Below, in pieces: positions 48,282 to 57,535 of a stretch of DNA of 64,000 nucleotides. Made by a program: the position numbers and the translations under genes. Below the pieces are notes generated by a model. It ran no database searches. It worked only from the letters and a program-made list of their open reading frames with translations, and had not been told where the DNA came from. Position 1 is the stretch's first letter. Each line of letters starts with the position of its first letter. Source of the DNA: Dokdonella_A ginsengisoli (GTDB lineage: Bacteria > Pseudomonadota > Gammaproteobacteria > Xanthomonadales > Rhodanobacteraceae); contig NZ_JBHSHD010000007.1 in assembly GCF_042652785.1 (NCBI RefSeq), positions 434,001-498,000 on the forward strand, in the 5' to 3' direction.

Positions 48282-49502
48282 TCAAAAGCCGCGCGAGAAG
48301 TTCTCGAAGGCGCGGCGAATGCCGCTCCCGACTGCAGGTTCGCCCGCGAGCAGTTCCCTCTGCGCAGCCATCTCCTCCTCGACGGCGCCGATCAGGAATT
48401 GGATGCGCCGGCGGGGTTCGGCCACGCCGCAGCGCTCGCCGAAGTCGAGCAGGTGCAGGCGCGCGGCGAAGAAGCTCTTGGAGCCGCCGAGCGTCAGCGC
48501 GAGGCTGTCTTGGGGAATGTAGGCAGTCGTGTTGACGACGTCGTAGGCCGGTGCCGCCCACACGTCCTCCGACGTCGGATCCGTGTAGAGCACGCCGAAA
48601 TTCTTCAGGTGCGCATCGCCGTTGCCGAGGATGCACGACAGCGCGATCTGGTCGAACAACTGCGCCAGGGCGGCGAGGCGGCGTTGCGGAGCGCAAAACA
48701 TCTCGACGACGCGCGCGACCTGCTCGTAACTCCCTTCGTATTTCTGCGCGGCGCCCTTGCCCATCAACACCGCCATTTCCTCGAAGCCGAGCGCGGCGCC
48801 GTCGGCAGCACGGTCGAAGCGACGCATGACGAACAGTTCGCGATCGGCGGACAGAAAGAACTCCGGCACCGGCACGCCGGCGCGGCGCAGTGCGCACATG
48901 CAGACGAACTCGTTGACCGCCAGGCCCGGGTAGTCGCCGCCGCCGCTCTTCACGATCAGGTCCGACGTCGCCAGCGAGACCTTTCCCGGCGGCAACGCCT
49001 CGGGCACCAGCAGCTTCGGCTGCACGCCCGAGATTCCCGTGCGGAACAAATAGCGCTGCGCCAGCTCGTCGAACAGGCTGCCCGCGCCTTCCCAGGCCAG
49101 AATCTCCTCCAGCCGCTCGCCACGCCCCTCGCCGGGCGCCAGGCCGAGAGCCTTCGATAGGTCTTCCGGCGCCTCCACGCGGACGCGCCCGATCGAGGCC
49201 TCGCGTCCGGTCAGCGCCAGCAGCAGCATCGGATCGACCGGTGCGGCCTTCGCCACGCGGTTGCGCAGGCGCTCCAGCACGTAGCCTTCCGGCAGGTTCA
49301 TCTGGAAGATCGGATGCAGTTCGCGGCTCTCGTACTGCGCGATGCGGTACGGCATCAACAGGCTGATCTCCGCGGCGCGCGAGGCCTCGCGCACGTAGCC
49401 GAACAGGAATCGACCGTCCTCCTGCGCCAGCGTGCCGCTCGCGCCTTGCGGCGTCGCGACGGCGAGGTGGTTGATCGCGAGCGGGTTACGGCCGGCCGTC
49501 AT
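48282..49502 (-). CDS. hipA: HipA-family serine/threonine kinase toxin
   Basis: 406 residues. Phosphorylation-loop TGISGVQPK has Ser158 in the position that is autophosphorylated in E. coli HipA; the catalytic core is GNGDAHLKNFG (Asp296, Asn301) and the metal-binding Asp321 is in APAYDVVNT. All key residues are present, so the toxin looks intact. Known HipA phosphorylates glutamyl-tRNA synthetase; the target here is unknown. The ATG lies inside the 3' end of hipB (17-base overlap), so antitoxin and toxin are translated together. Confidence 0.94.
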   Translation of the reverse strand: MTAGRNPLAINHLAVATPQGASGTLAQEDGRFLFGYVREASRAAEISLLMPYRIAQYESRELHPIFQMNLPEGYVLERLRNRVAKAAPVDPMLLLALTGREASIGRVRVEAPEDLSKALGLAPGEGRGERLEEILAWEGAGSLFDELAQRYLFRTGISGVQPKLLVPEALPPGKVSLATSDLIVKSGGGDYPGLAVNEFVCMCALRRAGVPVPEFFLSADRELFVMRRFDRAADGAALGFEEMAVLMGKGAAQKYEGSYEQVARVVEMFCAPQRRLAALAQLFDQIALSCILGNGDAHLKNFGVLYTDPTSEDVWAAPAYDVVNTTAYIPQDSLALTLGGSKSFFAARLHLLDFGERCGVAEPRRRIQFLIGAVEEEMAAQRELLAGEPAVGSGIRRAFENFSRGF

Positions 49503-49749
49503 CGAGAAGCCCTGGCATTTCCTCGAGCGTCGGACGCCGCGCCGGCGACAGCGCGAACTCGAAGCCGAGCGCGGCGGCGACGGCGGCGTAGGCGCCGACC
49601 GATACGGAAGCGTCGCCCTGCTCGATCTGGATGATCTTCAGGCGCGGCAGGCCGGCCAGGGCGGCGAGATTGGCCTGGGTCAGGCCGCGATTCCGGCGTG
49701 CCGTGCGCAAGGCCGTGCCGAACCGGGCGAGCAACGTCTGCGTATCCAT
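49486..49749 (-). CDS. hipB: HipB-type XRE antitoxin/repressor
   Basis: 87 residues from ATG 49749: an N-terminal HTH (LRTARRNRGLTQANLAALAGLPRLKIIQIEQGDASVSVGAYAAVAAAL) and a short tail ending DDGRP. A second ATG at 49767 would add MSSIRY, but it lies between the -35 and -10 of the promoter, so a message could not include it. No Shine-Dalgarno sequence precedes ATG 49749; the message is probably leaderless. It binds HipA and the operator at 49749-49796. Confidence 0.9.
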   Translation of the reverse strand: MDTQTLLARFGTALRTARRNRGLTQANLAALAGLPRLKIIQIEQGDASVSVGAYAAVAAALGFEFALSPARRPTLEEMPGLLDDGRP

Positions 49750-49796
49750 GTATCGAATACTAGACATTCAATACTAAATGTCAAGAATTCGATACA
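49749..49796 (-). promoter_or_regulatory. hipBA promoter nested in two inverted repeats
   Basis: On the minus strand TTGACA (49784-49779), 16 bases, TAGTAT (49762-49757), which places transcription start at about 49750, the base before ATG. Inner repeat GACATT-N8-AATGTC (49763-49782) and outer repeat TGTATCGAAT / ATTCGATACA (49749-49758 with 49787-49796) cover the whole promoter. The N8 spacing equals that of the E. coli HipB operator TATCC-N8-GGATA. Confidence 0.7.
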
Positions 49797-49833
49797 TTTC
49801 CCCGTTGCGACTGCCTTCTCGTCCGCTGATCGC

Positions 49834-51126
<1,293 letters not shown>

Positions 51127-51219
51127 GATTTCCTCAGCGAGAGACTTCCAACCATTCTTGAACCGGCCTCCGGAAACGGGGCGCTTTCGCACACACCCAA
51201 CCTCCAATCCCGGCTCCGC

Positions 51220-51402
51220 TCAATGCACGACCTTCAGCGCGATCAGGCCGACCAGCACCATCGCGCCGCCGATCATACGCATCGAACGTGGATCGATTTG
51301 TTGCATCTGTTCGGCCATGCGTTTCCACAGGCGCGGGGCGGCGAACAGGAATAGGCCCTCGAACACGAGGACCAGGCACAGCGCCGCGGCCAGCTCGCTC
51401 AC
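51220..51402 (-). CDS. DUF2065 small membrane protein
   Basis: 60 residues from GTG 51402, overlapping the hflC stop codon (GTGA). Two hydrophobic helices (LAAALCLVLVFEGLFLFAAP and MIGGAMVLVGLIALKVV) flank RLWKRMAEQMQQIDPRSMR. This is the conserved DUF2065 (YjeT) family that sits between hflC and purA in many gammaproteobacteria. Function unknown. Confidence 0.92.
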   Translation of the reverse strand: MSELAAALCLVLVFEGLFLFAAPRLWKRMAEQMQQIDPRSMRMIGGAMVLVGLIALKVVH

Positions 51403-52259
51403 TTGCTTTCTTGCAGATAACGCAGGAACTCGGTCTTCGGATCGAGCACGAGCATGCCGTTCGGCGTCGCGAACGCCTCGCGGTACGCCTCCAGGCTGCG
51501 ATAGAACGCGTAGAACTCGGCATCGCGCCCGTACGCGGCCGCATACGCCTGCGAGGCCGCAGCGTCGCCCTCGCCGCGCGTCTTCTCCGCGTCGCGGTAG
51601 GCCTCGGCGTTGATCACCTGCACCTGGCGGTCGGCGTCGGCCTTGATCGTGCGTGACACTTCCTCGCCTTCGGCGCGCAGCTGGTTGGCGACCTTCTTGC
51701 GCTCCGAGCGCATGCGCTCGTAGACCGAGCCGATCACGGTGCCGTCCTCGGGCAGGTCGATGCGCTTGATGCGCAGGTCGATGACCTCGATGCCGAGTCC
51801 TTCGGTGGCGCGGTTCGCCTCGGTGATCAGGCTCTGGGTGAGGTCGGAGCGACCGCCGGAAACCAGCTCCTGCAGGGTCTTGGAATTGACCGCGGTACGC
51901 AGGCCGTCCATCACGAACGGCACCACGCGCTTCTGCGCCAGCCCTTCGTCGCCGGCGACCGAGACGTAGAACTTGGCCGCGTCGGCAATGCGCCACTTGA
52001 CGAAGAAGTCGATGTTGACGTCCTTCTTCTCCGACGTCAGGTAGCGCTCGGGCGCCGACTCGAGCGTCAGGATGCGCTTGTCGAAGCGCTGCACCTGCTG
52101 CATCAGCGGAATCTTGAAATGCAGCCCCGGATCGTAGCTGCTCTTCACGATGCGGCCGAACTGCAGCAGGATCGCGGTCTGGTCGGCACGCACGACGAAC
52201 GCCGAGCTGGCCGCGATGAACAGCGCCGCCAGCACGATTACCACGGTAGCCAAACGCAT
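51399..52259 (-). CDS. hflC: HflC, modulator of FtsH protease
   Basis: 286 residues. One N-terminal membrane anchor (MRLATVVIVLAALFIAASSAFVV) and an SPFH domain (DQTAILLQFGRIVKSSYDPGLHFKIPL, LTSEKKDVNIDFFVKWRI, GIEVIDLRIKRIDLP), then a coiled-coil rich in Glu/Ala/Arg. With HflK it forms a periplasmic cage around FtsH. Its ATG overlaps the hflK stop by one base. Confidence 0.96.
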   Translation of the reverse strand: MRLATVVIVLAALFIAASSAFVVRADQTAILLQFGRIVKSSYDPGLHFKIPLMQQVQRFDKRILTLESAPERYLTSEKKDVNIDFFVKWRIADAAKFYVSVAGDEGLAQKRVVPFVMDGLRTAVNSKTLQELVSGGRSDLTQSLITEANRATEGLGIEVIDLRIKRIDLPEDGTVIGSVYERMRSERKKVANQLRAEGEEVSRTIKADADRQVQVINAEAYRDAEKTRGEGDAAASQAYAAAYGRDAEFYAFYRSLEAYREAFATPNGMLVLDPKTEFLRYLQESK

Positions 52260-53317
52260 CAGCGGCCTCCCTTGCCGGTTTCCGGCGATACCACCGTGGT
52301 GCCCGCGGCGCCCGGCACGACGGCGCGGACCTCCGGCGAGGCCGGCAGCGAAAGAATGTTCTTGCCGGCGGAGAAATCGATGATCTTCGGCGTCTGCGAG
52401 AGCACTTCCTGCATCGTTTCCAGGTACATGCGCTTGCGCGTGACCTCCGGCGCGAGGCGGTACTGCCCCTGCACCAGGTTGAAGCGCTGCGCGTCGCCCT
52501 CGGCGCGCGCGATGCGCTCGCTCTTGTAGCCTTCGGCCTCGGCGCGTGCGGTCGCGGCGTCGCCGCGCGCCTCGGGCACCACCTTGCTGGCGTAGGCCTT
52601 GGCTTCCTCTTCCAGCCGCTGCTTGTCCTGCAGCGCGCGGCTGGCATCGTCGAACGCGTCCTTGACCTCCTGCGGCGGGCGCACGTTCTGGAAGTTCAGC
52701 GCGTTCACCGTCAGTCCGGTCTTGTACTGGTCCAGCGTCGCCTGCAGCTGCTGCTTGGCGCGCGTGATCAGCTCCGCGCGCTGGCCGGACAGGATGGTGT
52801 CCATCGTGCTGCCGCCGACGACCGAACGCACCGCGCTCTCGGCGGCCTGGCCGAGCGTGCCGTCCGGATCGCGCACGCCGAACAGCACCTTCTGCGGATC
52901 GGTGACGAGGTACTGCACGTTGAAGTCGATCAGCACGATGTTCTCGTCGCGGGTTAGCATGCGGACCTGCGCGTTGGTCGTGCGCACGCCGCCGACGTTG
53001 ACCTTGTAGAGCGTCTCGATCGGCCGCGGCAGCTTGAAGTTGATGCCCGGCGTCATCAGGCGCGCGACCTCGCCGAAGCGCAGCACGACGCCCGACTCGC
53101 CGGCCTTGATCAGCGCCACGCTGTCGAACGCCAGCCACACCAGCAGCATCGCCACCACGGCCACGCCGGGACCGCCGCCGCCACCGCCGAACAGGCGGTT
53201 GAAGAATTCGCGCAGGCGCCGGGTCAGCGCGTCCAGATCCGGGCCGCCGCCGTTGCCGCCGCCATTGTCGCGCCAGGGATCGCGTTGCTTGCCGCCGCCG
53301 GGTTCATTCCACGCCAT
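52259..53317 (-). CDS. hflK: HflK, modulator of FtsH protease
   Basis: 352 residues. Gly-rich N-terminus (MAWNEPGGGKQRDPWRDNGGG), membrane helix around residues 50-68, and an SPFH domain (ESGVVLRFGEVARLMTPGINFKLPRPIETLYKVNVGGVR) followed by a long helical region with EARGDAATARAEAEGYKSERIARAEGDAQRF. Partner of HflC in the same operon. The 188 bases between hflX and hflK hold a repeat element and may contain an internal promoter. Confidence 0.96.
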   Translation of the reverse strand: MAWNEPGGGKQRDPWRDNGGGNGGGPDLDALTRRLREFFNRLFGGGGGGPGVAVVAMLLVWLAFDSVALIKAGESGVVLRFGEVARLMTPGINFKLPRPIETLYKVNVGGVRTTNAQVRMLTRDENIVLIDFNVQYLVTDPQKVLFGVRDPDGTLGQAAESAVRSVVGGSTMDTILSGQRAELITRAKQQLQATLDQYKTGLTVNALNFQNVRPPQEVKDAFDDASRALQDKQRLEEEAKAYASKVVPEARGDAATARAEAEGYKSERIARAEGDAQRFNLVQGQYRLAPEVTRKRMYLETMQEVLSQTPKIIDFSAGKNILSLPASPEVRAVVPGAAGTTVVSPETGKGGR

Positions 53318-53373
53318 TACTCGCTACCTCGCCGCCGGCGATCTTGCCGACCCTGTGAGCTTCACTGATTTGG

Positions 53374-53394
53374 ACTTCGCTGAAAAGTGCGGCC
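53374..53394. repeat. Dispersed copy of the TTCRCTGAAAAGTGCGGCC repeat
   Basis: ACTTCGCTGAAAAGTGCGGCC matches the core of the 39-bp tandem repeats at 28692-28792. A partial copy (GAGCTTCACTGA) precedes it at 53357. It lies between hflX and hflK. Confidence 0.7.
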
Positions 53395-53505
53395 GGGAAC
53401 GGTCGCTTCCGGCATCGCGGACGAGGTCCCTTGCGGGCCGCCGCGACCATGCTGTGGAGAAAACGATCAGGGAAGGTCGCAGGAGCCGCTCGACGACCGC
53501 ACAGG

Positions 53506-54924
53506 CTACACCGCCGTTGTCGCCCGATTGTAGGTAGCCCCATCCACCGCGGCAAGCAAGGAGCCGGCCAGCTCGCCGCGCAGCCATTCGCCGTCGCCGT
53601 CGGGCAGGCCGAACAGGGGTTCGACCAGCGTGCGCGGCGCGTCGATGCGGATGCGCCAGCCGTGCTCGTCGGCGTGCTCGCCGGCGACCAGGCCCTGCGC
53701 GTGCAGGCGCGCGCGCAGGCGGCCGGCCGACGAGGGCAGCTGCAGCTCGGCGCGCACGCGCTCGCTGCCCAGGCGATGCTCGATCGCGCGCAGCAGGCCG
53801 TCGATGCCGGCGCCGCTCATCGCCGATACCCAGGCGCGCGGCAATTCGCCGCCGTCGATGTAGTCCAGCCGGTACGCCGGCTCCGGCGCCGCGGAACTCG
53901 AAGAGAGGCCGTCGGCGGAGGCTTCCTCGCCTCCGTCGTCGGAGACGTCGGCGTGAAGCAGGTCGATCTTGTTGTAGACCAGCACCTGCGGCAGGTCGGC
54001 GGCGCCGATCTCGGCCAGCACCGCTTCGACGTCGGCGATGCGCTCGTCGCGCTCCGGGTCCGAGGCGTCGACCACGTGCAGCAGCAGATCCGCGTCGCGC
54101 GCCTCGGCCAGGGTCGAGCGGAACGCGGCCACCAGATCGTGCGGCAGGTCGCGGATGAAGCCGACCGTGTCGGCGAGCAGGACCGGGCCGCAGTCGAGTC
54201 CGTCGAGCCGGCGCAGGGTCGGATCGAGCGTGGCGAACAGCTGGTCGGCGGCGTAGACGCCCGAACCGGTCAGCGCATTGAACAGGGTCGACTTGCCGGC
54301 GTTCGTGTAGCCGACCAGGGCCACCACCGGCAGCGCATTGCGCTGGCGCGAGCGGCGCGCGGTGGCGCGCTGCATCTCGACTTTGTCCATGCGCTTCTGC
54401 AGCTGCTTGACGCGCTCGCCGAGCAGCCGGCGATCGAGCTCGAGCTGGGTTTCGCCGGGGCCGCGCAGGCCGATCGAACCGCCGCGCTGGCGCTCGAGAT
54501 GGGTCCAGCCGCGCACCAGGCGCGTGGACATGTGCTTGAGCTGGGCCAGTTCGACCTGCAGTTTGCCTTCGTGCGAGCGCGCGCGCTGCGCGAAGATGTC
54601 GAGAATGAGGCCGGTGCGGTCGACCACGCGGCACTGGGTGAGCTTCTCGAGGTTGCGCTCCTGCACCGGGCTGAGCGCGTGGTTGACCAGGATCAGGTCG
54701 GCGTCGAGCGCCTGCTTCTGCTCCTTCAGCTCCTCGGCCTTGCCCTCGCCGACGAAATAACGCGGATTGGGCCGCTCGACGCGCGCGTTCAGCGAGCCGA
54801 CGACGCTGGCGCCGGCCGAACGCGCCAGTTCACCGAATTCTTCCAGCGCGAGCGGATCGTGCCGGCCCGGCGCCTGCGGCTGCAGCAGCAGCGCTCGCTC
54901 GCCTTTTCTGGATCGTTCGAACAG
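53506..54924 (-). CDS. hflX: GTPase HflX, apparently initiated at CTG
   Basis: Ribosome-splitting GTPase. The frame from CTG 54924 gives 472 residues beginning (L/M)FERSRKGERALLLQ, which aligns with E. coli MFDRYDAGEQAVLVH, then RYFVGEGKAEELKEQ and NHALSPVQERNLEKLTQCRV. The GTP motifs are GYTNAGKSTLF, DTVGFIRDLPHDLV and NKID. There is no ATG, GTG or TTG in frame between the upstream TGA and GTG 54666, which would remove the conserved first 86 residues. GAGGG lies 8 bases before the CTG. An insertion (SDDGGEEASADGLSSSSAAP) follows NKID. Confidence 0.93.
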   Translation of the reverse strand: MFERSRKGERALLLQPQAPGRHDPLALEEFGELARSAGASVVGSLNARVERPNPRYFVGEGKAEELKEQKQALDADLILVNHALSPVQERNLEKLTQCRVVDRTGLILDIFAQRARSHEGKLQVELAQLKHMSTRLVRGWTHLERQRGGSIGLRGPGETQLELDRRLLGERVKQLQKRMDKVEMQRATARRSRQRNALPVVALVGYTNAGKSTLFNALTGSGVYAADQLFATLDPTLRRLDGLDCGPVLLADTVGFIRDLPHDLVAAFRSTLAEARDADLLLHVVDASDPERDERIADVEAVLAEIGAADLPQVLVYNKIDLLHADVSDDGGEEASADGLSSSSAAPEPAYRLDYIDGGELPRAWVSAMSGAGIDGLLRAIEHRLGSERVRAELQLPSSAGRLRARLHAQGLVAGEHADEHGWRIRIDAPRTLVEPLFGLPDGDGEWLRGELAGSLLAAVDGATYNRATTAV

Positions 54925-54993
54925 GAGACTAGCCCTCGGTTGGGAACGGCTTGAATGCGTCCGGCAAGGACGAATTCAAGCCGGACGCCCGCC

Positions 54994-55281
54994 TCAGGCC
55001 GGCTCGTCGGTGGCGTCCACCGCCACCGCGTGCCCACCAGCGGCGGCGGCACCGCCTTCCTGGGGGCCGCCGACGCGCACGTTGCGCGACGGCACCACGG
55101 TCGAGATGGCGTGCTTGTAGACCATCTGGCTGACGGTATTGCGCAGCAGCACGACGAACTGGTCGAACGACTCCACCGTTCCCTGCAGCTTGATTCCGTT
55201 CACCAGATAGATCGACACCGGCACGCGCTCACGGCGCAATGCGTTCAAAAACGGATCCTGCAACGACTGCCCCTTGGACAT
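54994..55281 (-). CDS. hfq: RNA chaperone Hfq
   Basis: 95 residues. MSKGQSLQDPFLNALRRERVPVSIYLVNGIKLQGTVESFDQFVVLLRN is the Sm1 motif and QMVYKHAISTVVPSR the Sm2 motif with the YKHAIS poly-U site. The C-terminal tail is Gly/Ala-rich and ends DATDEPA. A strong GGAGAAGAAG ribosome site precedes ATG. It is followed by hflX after 69 bases. Confidence 0.98.
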   Translation of the reverse strand: MSKGQSLQDPFLNALRRERVPVSIYLVNGIKLQGTVESFDQFVVLLRNTVSQMVYKHAISTVVPSRNVRVGGPQEGGAAAAGGHAVAVDATDEPA

Positions 55282-55447
55282 GGTCTTCTTCTCCGAGCAA
55301 CGAAATTCGCGAACCGGCAAAAAGTCACGCGGCGCATCAATGGAGGAGTTCTCCGCGCAACGCCCGATTCAACCCGCGTTCAGCCAAGCGTGAATCTTAA
55401 CGATTTGTTCCGACAAAGAAAACGACCGGAGTCGCGTTCCGGGCGCT

Positions 55448-56389
55448 TCAGGGCAGGAAATCGCTGACCGCGCGGGCCGCATGTTCGGTCAAATCGGCTC
55501 CATTTGGCGTGAAAATGCGCGCATCGAGCTCGCTGCGCAGCCAGGTGACCTGGCGTTTGGCGAGTTGTCGCGTTGCAAAAATTGCGCGCTGGACGAATTC
55601 CCCGCGCCCGATCTCGCCGGCCAGGTACGGCCAGATCTGGCGATAGCCCACGGCGCGCATCGCCGGCAGGTCGAACTGCGGCCCGACTTCGGCCAGCACC
55701 CGCCGCGCCTCCTCGACGAAACCGGCCCCGAGCATGGCCTCGAAGCGCGCGGCGATCGCCGCGTGCAGGGGCGCGCGATCGGCCGGCAGCAGGGCCAGCT
55801 TGAGGATCCGCCACGGCGGGCGCTCGCGCCGTCCTTCCTGCTGCGCGCTGAGCGGGCGCCCGGTCAGCTCGATCACCTCGAGCGCGCGCTGGATGCGCTG
55901 CGCGTCGTTCGGCCGGATGCGCGCGGCCGCCGGCGCATCGACCGCGGCCAGCCGCGCGTGCAGGGCCGGCCAGCCGGAGCGCGCCGCCTCCTCGGCCAGG
56001 CGTGCACGCACGCCGGGGTCCGCTTCCGGCAGCGCCGACAGCCCGTACTCGAGCGCACGGAAATACAGCCCGGTGCCGCCGACCAGCAGCGGCGTCGAGC
56101 CCGCGCGCGTGATCTCCTCCATCGCAACCAGTGCGTCGGCGCGGAATTCGGCCGCCGAGTACGGCTGCGACGGATCGCGGATGTCGATCAGCCGGTGCGG
56201 ATGGCGCGCCAGCGTCGCCGCGTCGGGCTTGGCCGTGCCGATGTCCAGGCCGCGATAGACCAGCGCGGAATCCACGCTGACCAGCTGCAGCGCGAAGCGT
56301 TCGGCCAGCGCGCAGGCGAGCGCGGTCTTGCCGGACGCGGTCGGCCCCATCAGGAAGATTGCGCACGGGCGCCGGTCGATCGGATTCAT
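55448..56389 (-). CDS. miaA: tRNA dimethylallyltransferase
   Basis: Isopentenylates A37 of UNN-decoding tRNAs. 313 residues. P-loop GPTASGKTALA, VSVDSALVYRGLDIGTAKP, LLVGGTGLYFRAL and RAVGYRQIWPYL are family signatures. First gene of the hfq cluster. TAGAAT lies 6 bases before the ATG and there is no Shine-Dalgarno sequence, so the message is probably leaderless. Confidence 0.97.
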   Translation of the reverse strand: MNPIDRRPCAIFLMGPTASGKTALACALAERFALQLVSVDSALVYRGLDIGTAKPDAATLARHPHRLIDIRDPSQPYSAAEFRADALVAMEEITRAGSTPLLVGGTGLYFRALEYGLSALPEADPGVRARLAEEAARSGWPALHARLAAVDAPAAARIRPNDAQRIQRALEVIELTGRPLSAQQEGRRERPPWRILKLALLPADRAPLHAAIAARFEAMLGAGFVEEARRVLAEVGPQFDLPAMRAVGYRQIWPYLAGEIGRGEFVQRAIFATRQLAKRQVTWLRSELDARIFTPNGADLTEHAARAVSDFLP

Positions 56390-56395
56390 CGCGCG

Positions 56396-56429
56396 ATTCT
56401 AAGGAACGCGCAGCCGGCGGAACTATAAT
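56396..56429. promoter_or_regulatory. Divergent -10 elements of miaA and tdh
   Basis: Minus strand: TAGAAT (56401-56396), 6 bases before the miaA ATG. Plus strand: a perfect TATAAT (56424-56429), 35 bases before the tdh ATG. Neither has a clear -35 at the standard distance. The region between the two genes is only 75 bases. Confidence 0.5.
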
Positions 56430-56464
56430 CGCCGCCCTCTCGAACCCCTCCGCAGGAACGAACG

Positions 56465-57502
56465 ATGTCGCAAGCGATGATGAAGGCCCTGGTCAAGCGC
56501 GAAGCCGCGCGCGGCATCTGGATGGAAGAGGTTCCGGTGCCGGAGATCGGCCCCAACGACGTGCTGGTCAAGCTGGAGAAGACCGCGATCTGCGGCACCG
56601 ACCTGCACATCTACAAATGGGACGAATGGTCGCAGCGCGTGATCAAGCCGGGGCTGGTGATCGGCCACGAGTTCGTCGGCCGCATCGTCGACATCGGCGC
56701 CGCCGTGCGCGGCTACCAGCTCGGCCAGCGCGTCTCGGCCGAGGGCCACATCGTCTGCGGCGTCTGCCGCAACTGCCGCGCCGGCAAGCAGCACCTGTGC
56801 CCGAACACCGTCGGCATCGGCGTCAACCGCAACGGCGCGTTCGCCGAGTACGTCGCCGTGCCGGCCTCGAACCTGTGGCCGATCCCGGACCAGATCCCGA
56901 GCGAACTGGCCGCCTTCTTCGACCCGTACGGCAACGCCGCGCACTGCGCGCTGGAGTTCGACGTCATCGGCGAGGACGTGCTGATCACCGGCGCCGGCCC
57001 GATCGGCATCATCGCCGCCGGCATCTGCAAGCACGTGGGCGCGCGCAACGTCGTGGTCACCGACGTCAACGACTACCGCCTCAAGCTCGCCGCCGACATG
57101 GGCGCGACGCGCGTGGTCAACGTCTCCAAGCAGTCGGTCAAGGAGGTCATGAAGGACCTGCACATGGAGGGCTTCGACGTCGCACTGGAGATGAGCGGCA
57201 ACCCGCGCGCGTTCAACGACATGCTCGACTGCATGTACCACGGCGGCAAGGTCGCCCTGCTCGGAATTCTTCCGAACGGCGCCGGCATCGACTGGGACAA
57301 GGTCATCTTCAAGGGACTGGTGCTGCACGGCATCTACGGCCGGCGCATGTACGAGACCTGGTACAAGATGACGCAGATGGTGCTGACCGGCTTCCCGCTG
57401 CAGAAGGTGCTCACGCACCAGATCCACATCGACGACTTCCAGAAGGGCTTCGACCTGATGGACTCGGGCAACTGCGGCAAGGTCGTCTGCTCGTGGAACT
57501 GA
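56465..57502 (+). CDS. tdh: L-threonine 3-dehydrogenase
   Basis: Oxidises threonine to 2-amino-3-ketobutyrate with NAD. 345 residues. Catalytic zinc ligands Cys43 (AICGTDLHIYKWDEW) and His68-Glu69 (VIGHEFVG); structural zinc Cys98, 101, 104 and 112. GAGPIGIIAAGI is the NAD site. DFQKGFDLM and CGKVVCSWN at the end fit Tdh. AGGAA precedes ATG. The usual partner gene kbl is not adjacent. Confidence 0.96.
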   Translation: MSQAMMKALVKREAARGIWMEEVPVPEIGPNDVLVKLEKTAICGTDLHIYKWDEWSQRVIKPGLVIGHEFVGRIVDIGAAVRGYQLGQRVSAEGHIVCGVCRNCRAGKQHLCPNTVGIGVNRNGAFAEYVAVPASNLWPIPDQIPSELAAFFDPYGNAAHCALEFDVIGEDVLITGAGPIGIIAAGICKHVGARNVVVTDVNDYRLKLAADMGATRVVNVSKQSVKEVMKDLHMEGFDVALEMSGNPRAFNDMLDCMYHGGKVALLGILPNGAGIDWDKVIFKGLVLHGIYGRRMYETWYKMTQMVLTGFPLQKVLTHQIHIDDFQKGFDLMDSGNCGKVVCSWN

Positions 57503-57535
57503 CGCCGTCGCGGCGGACGCTGCGCTGACGTCGCG

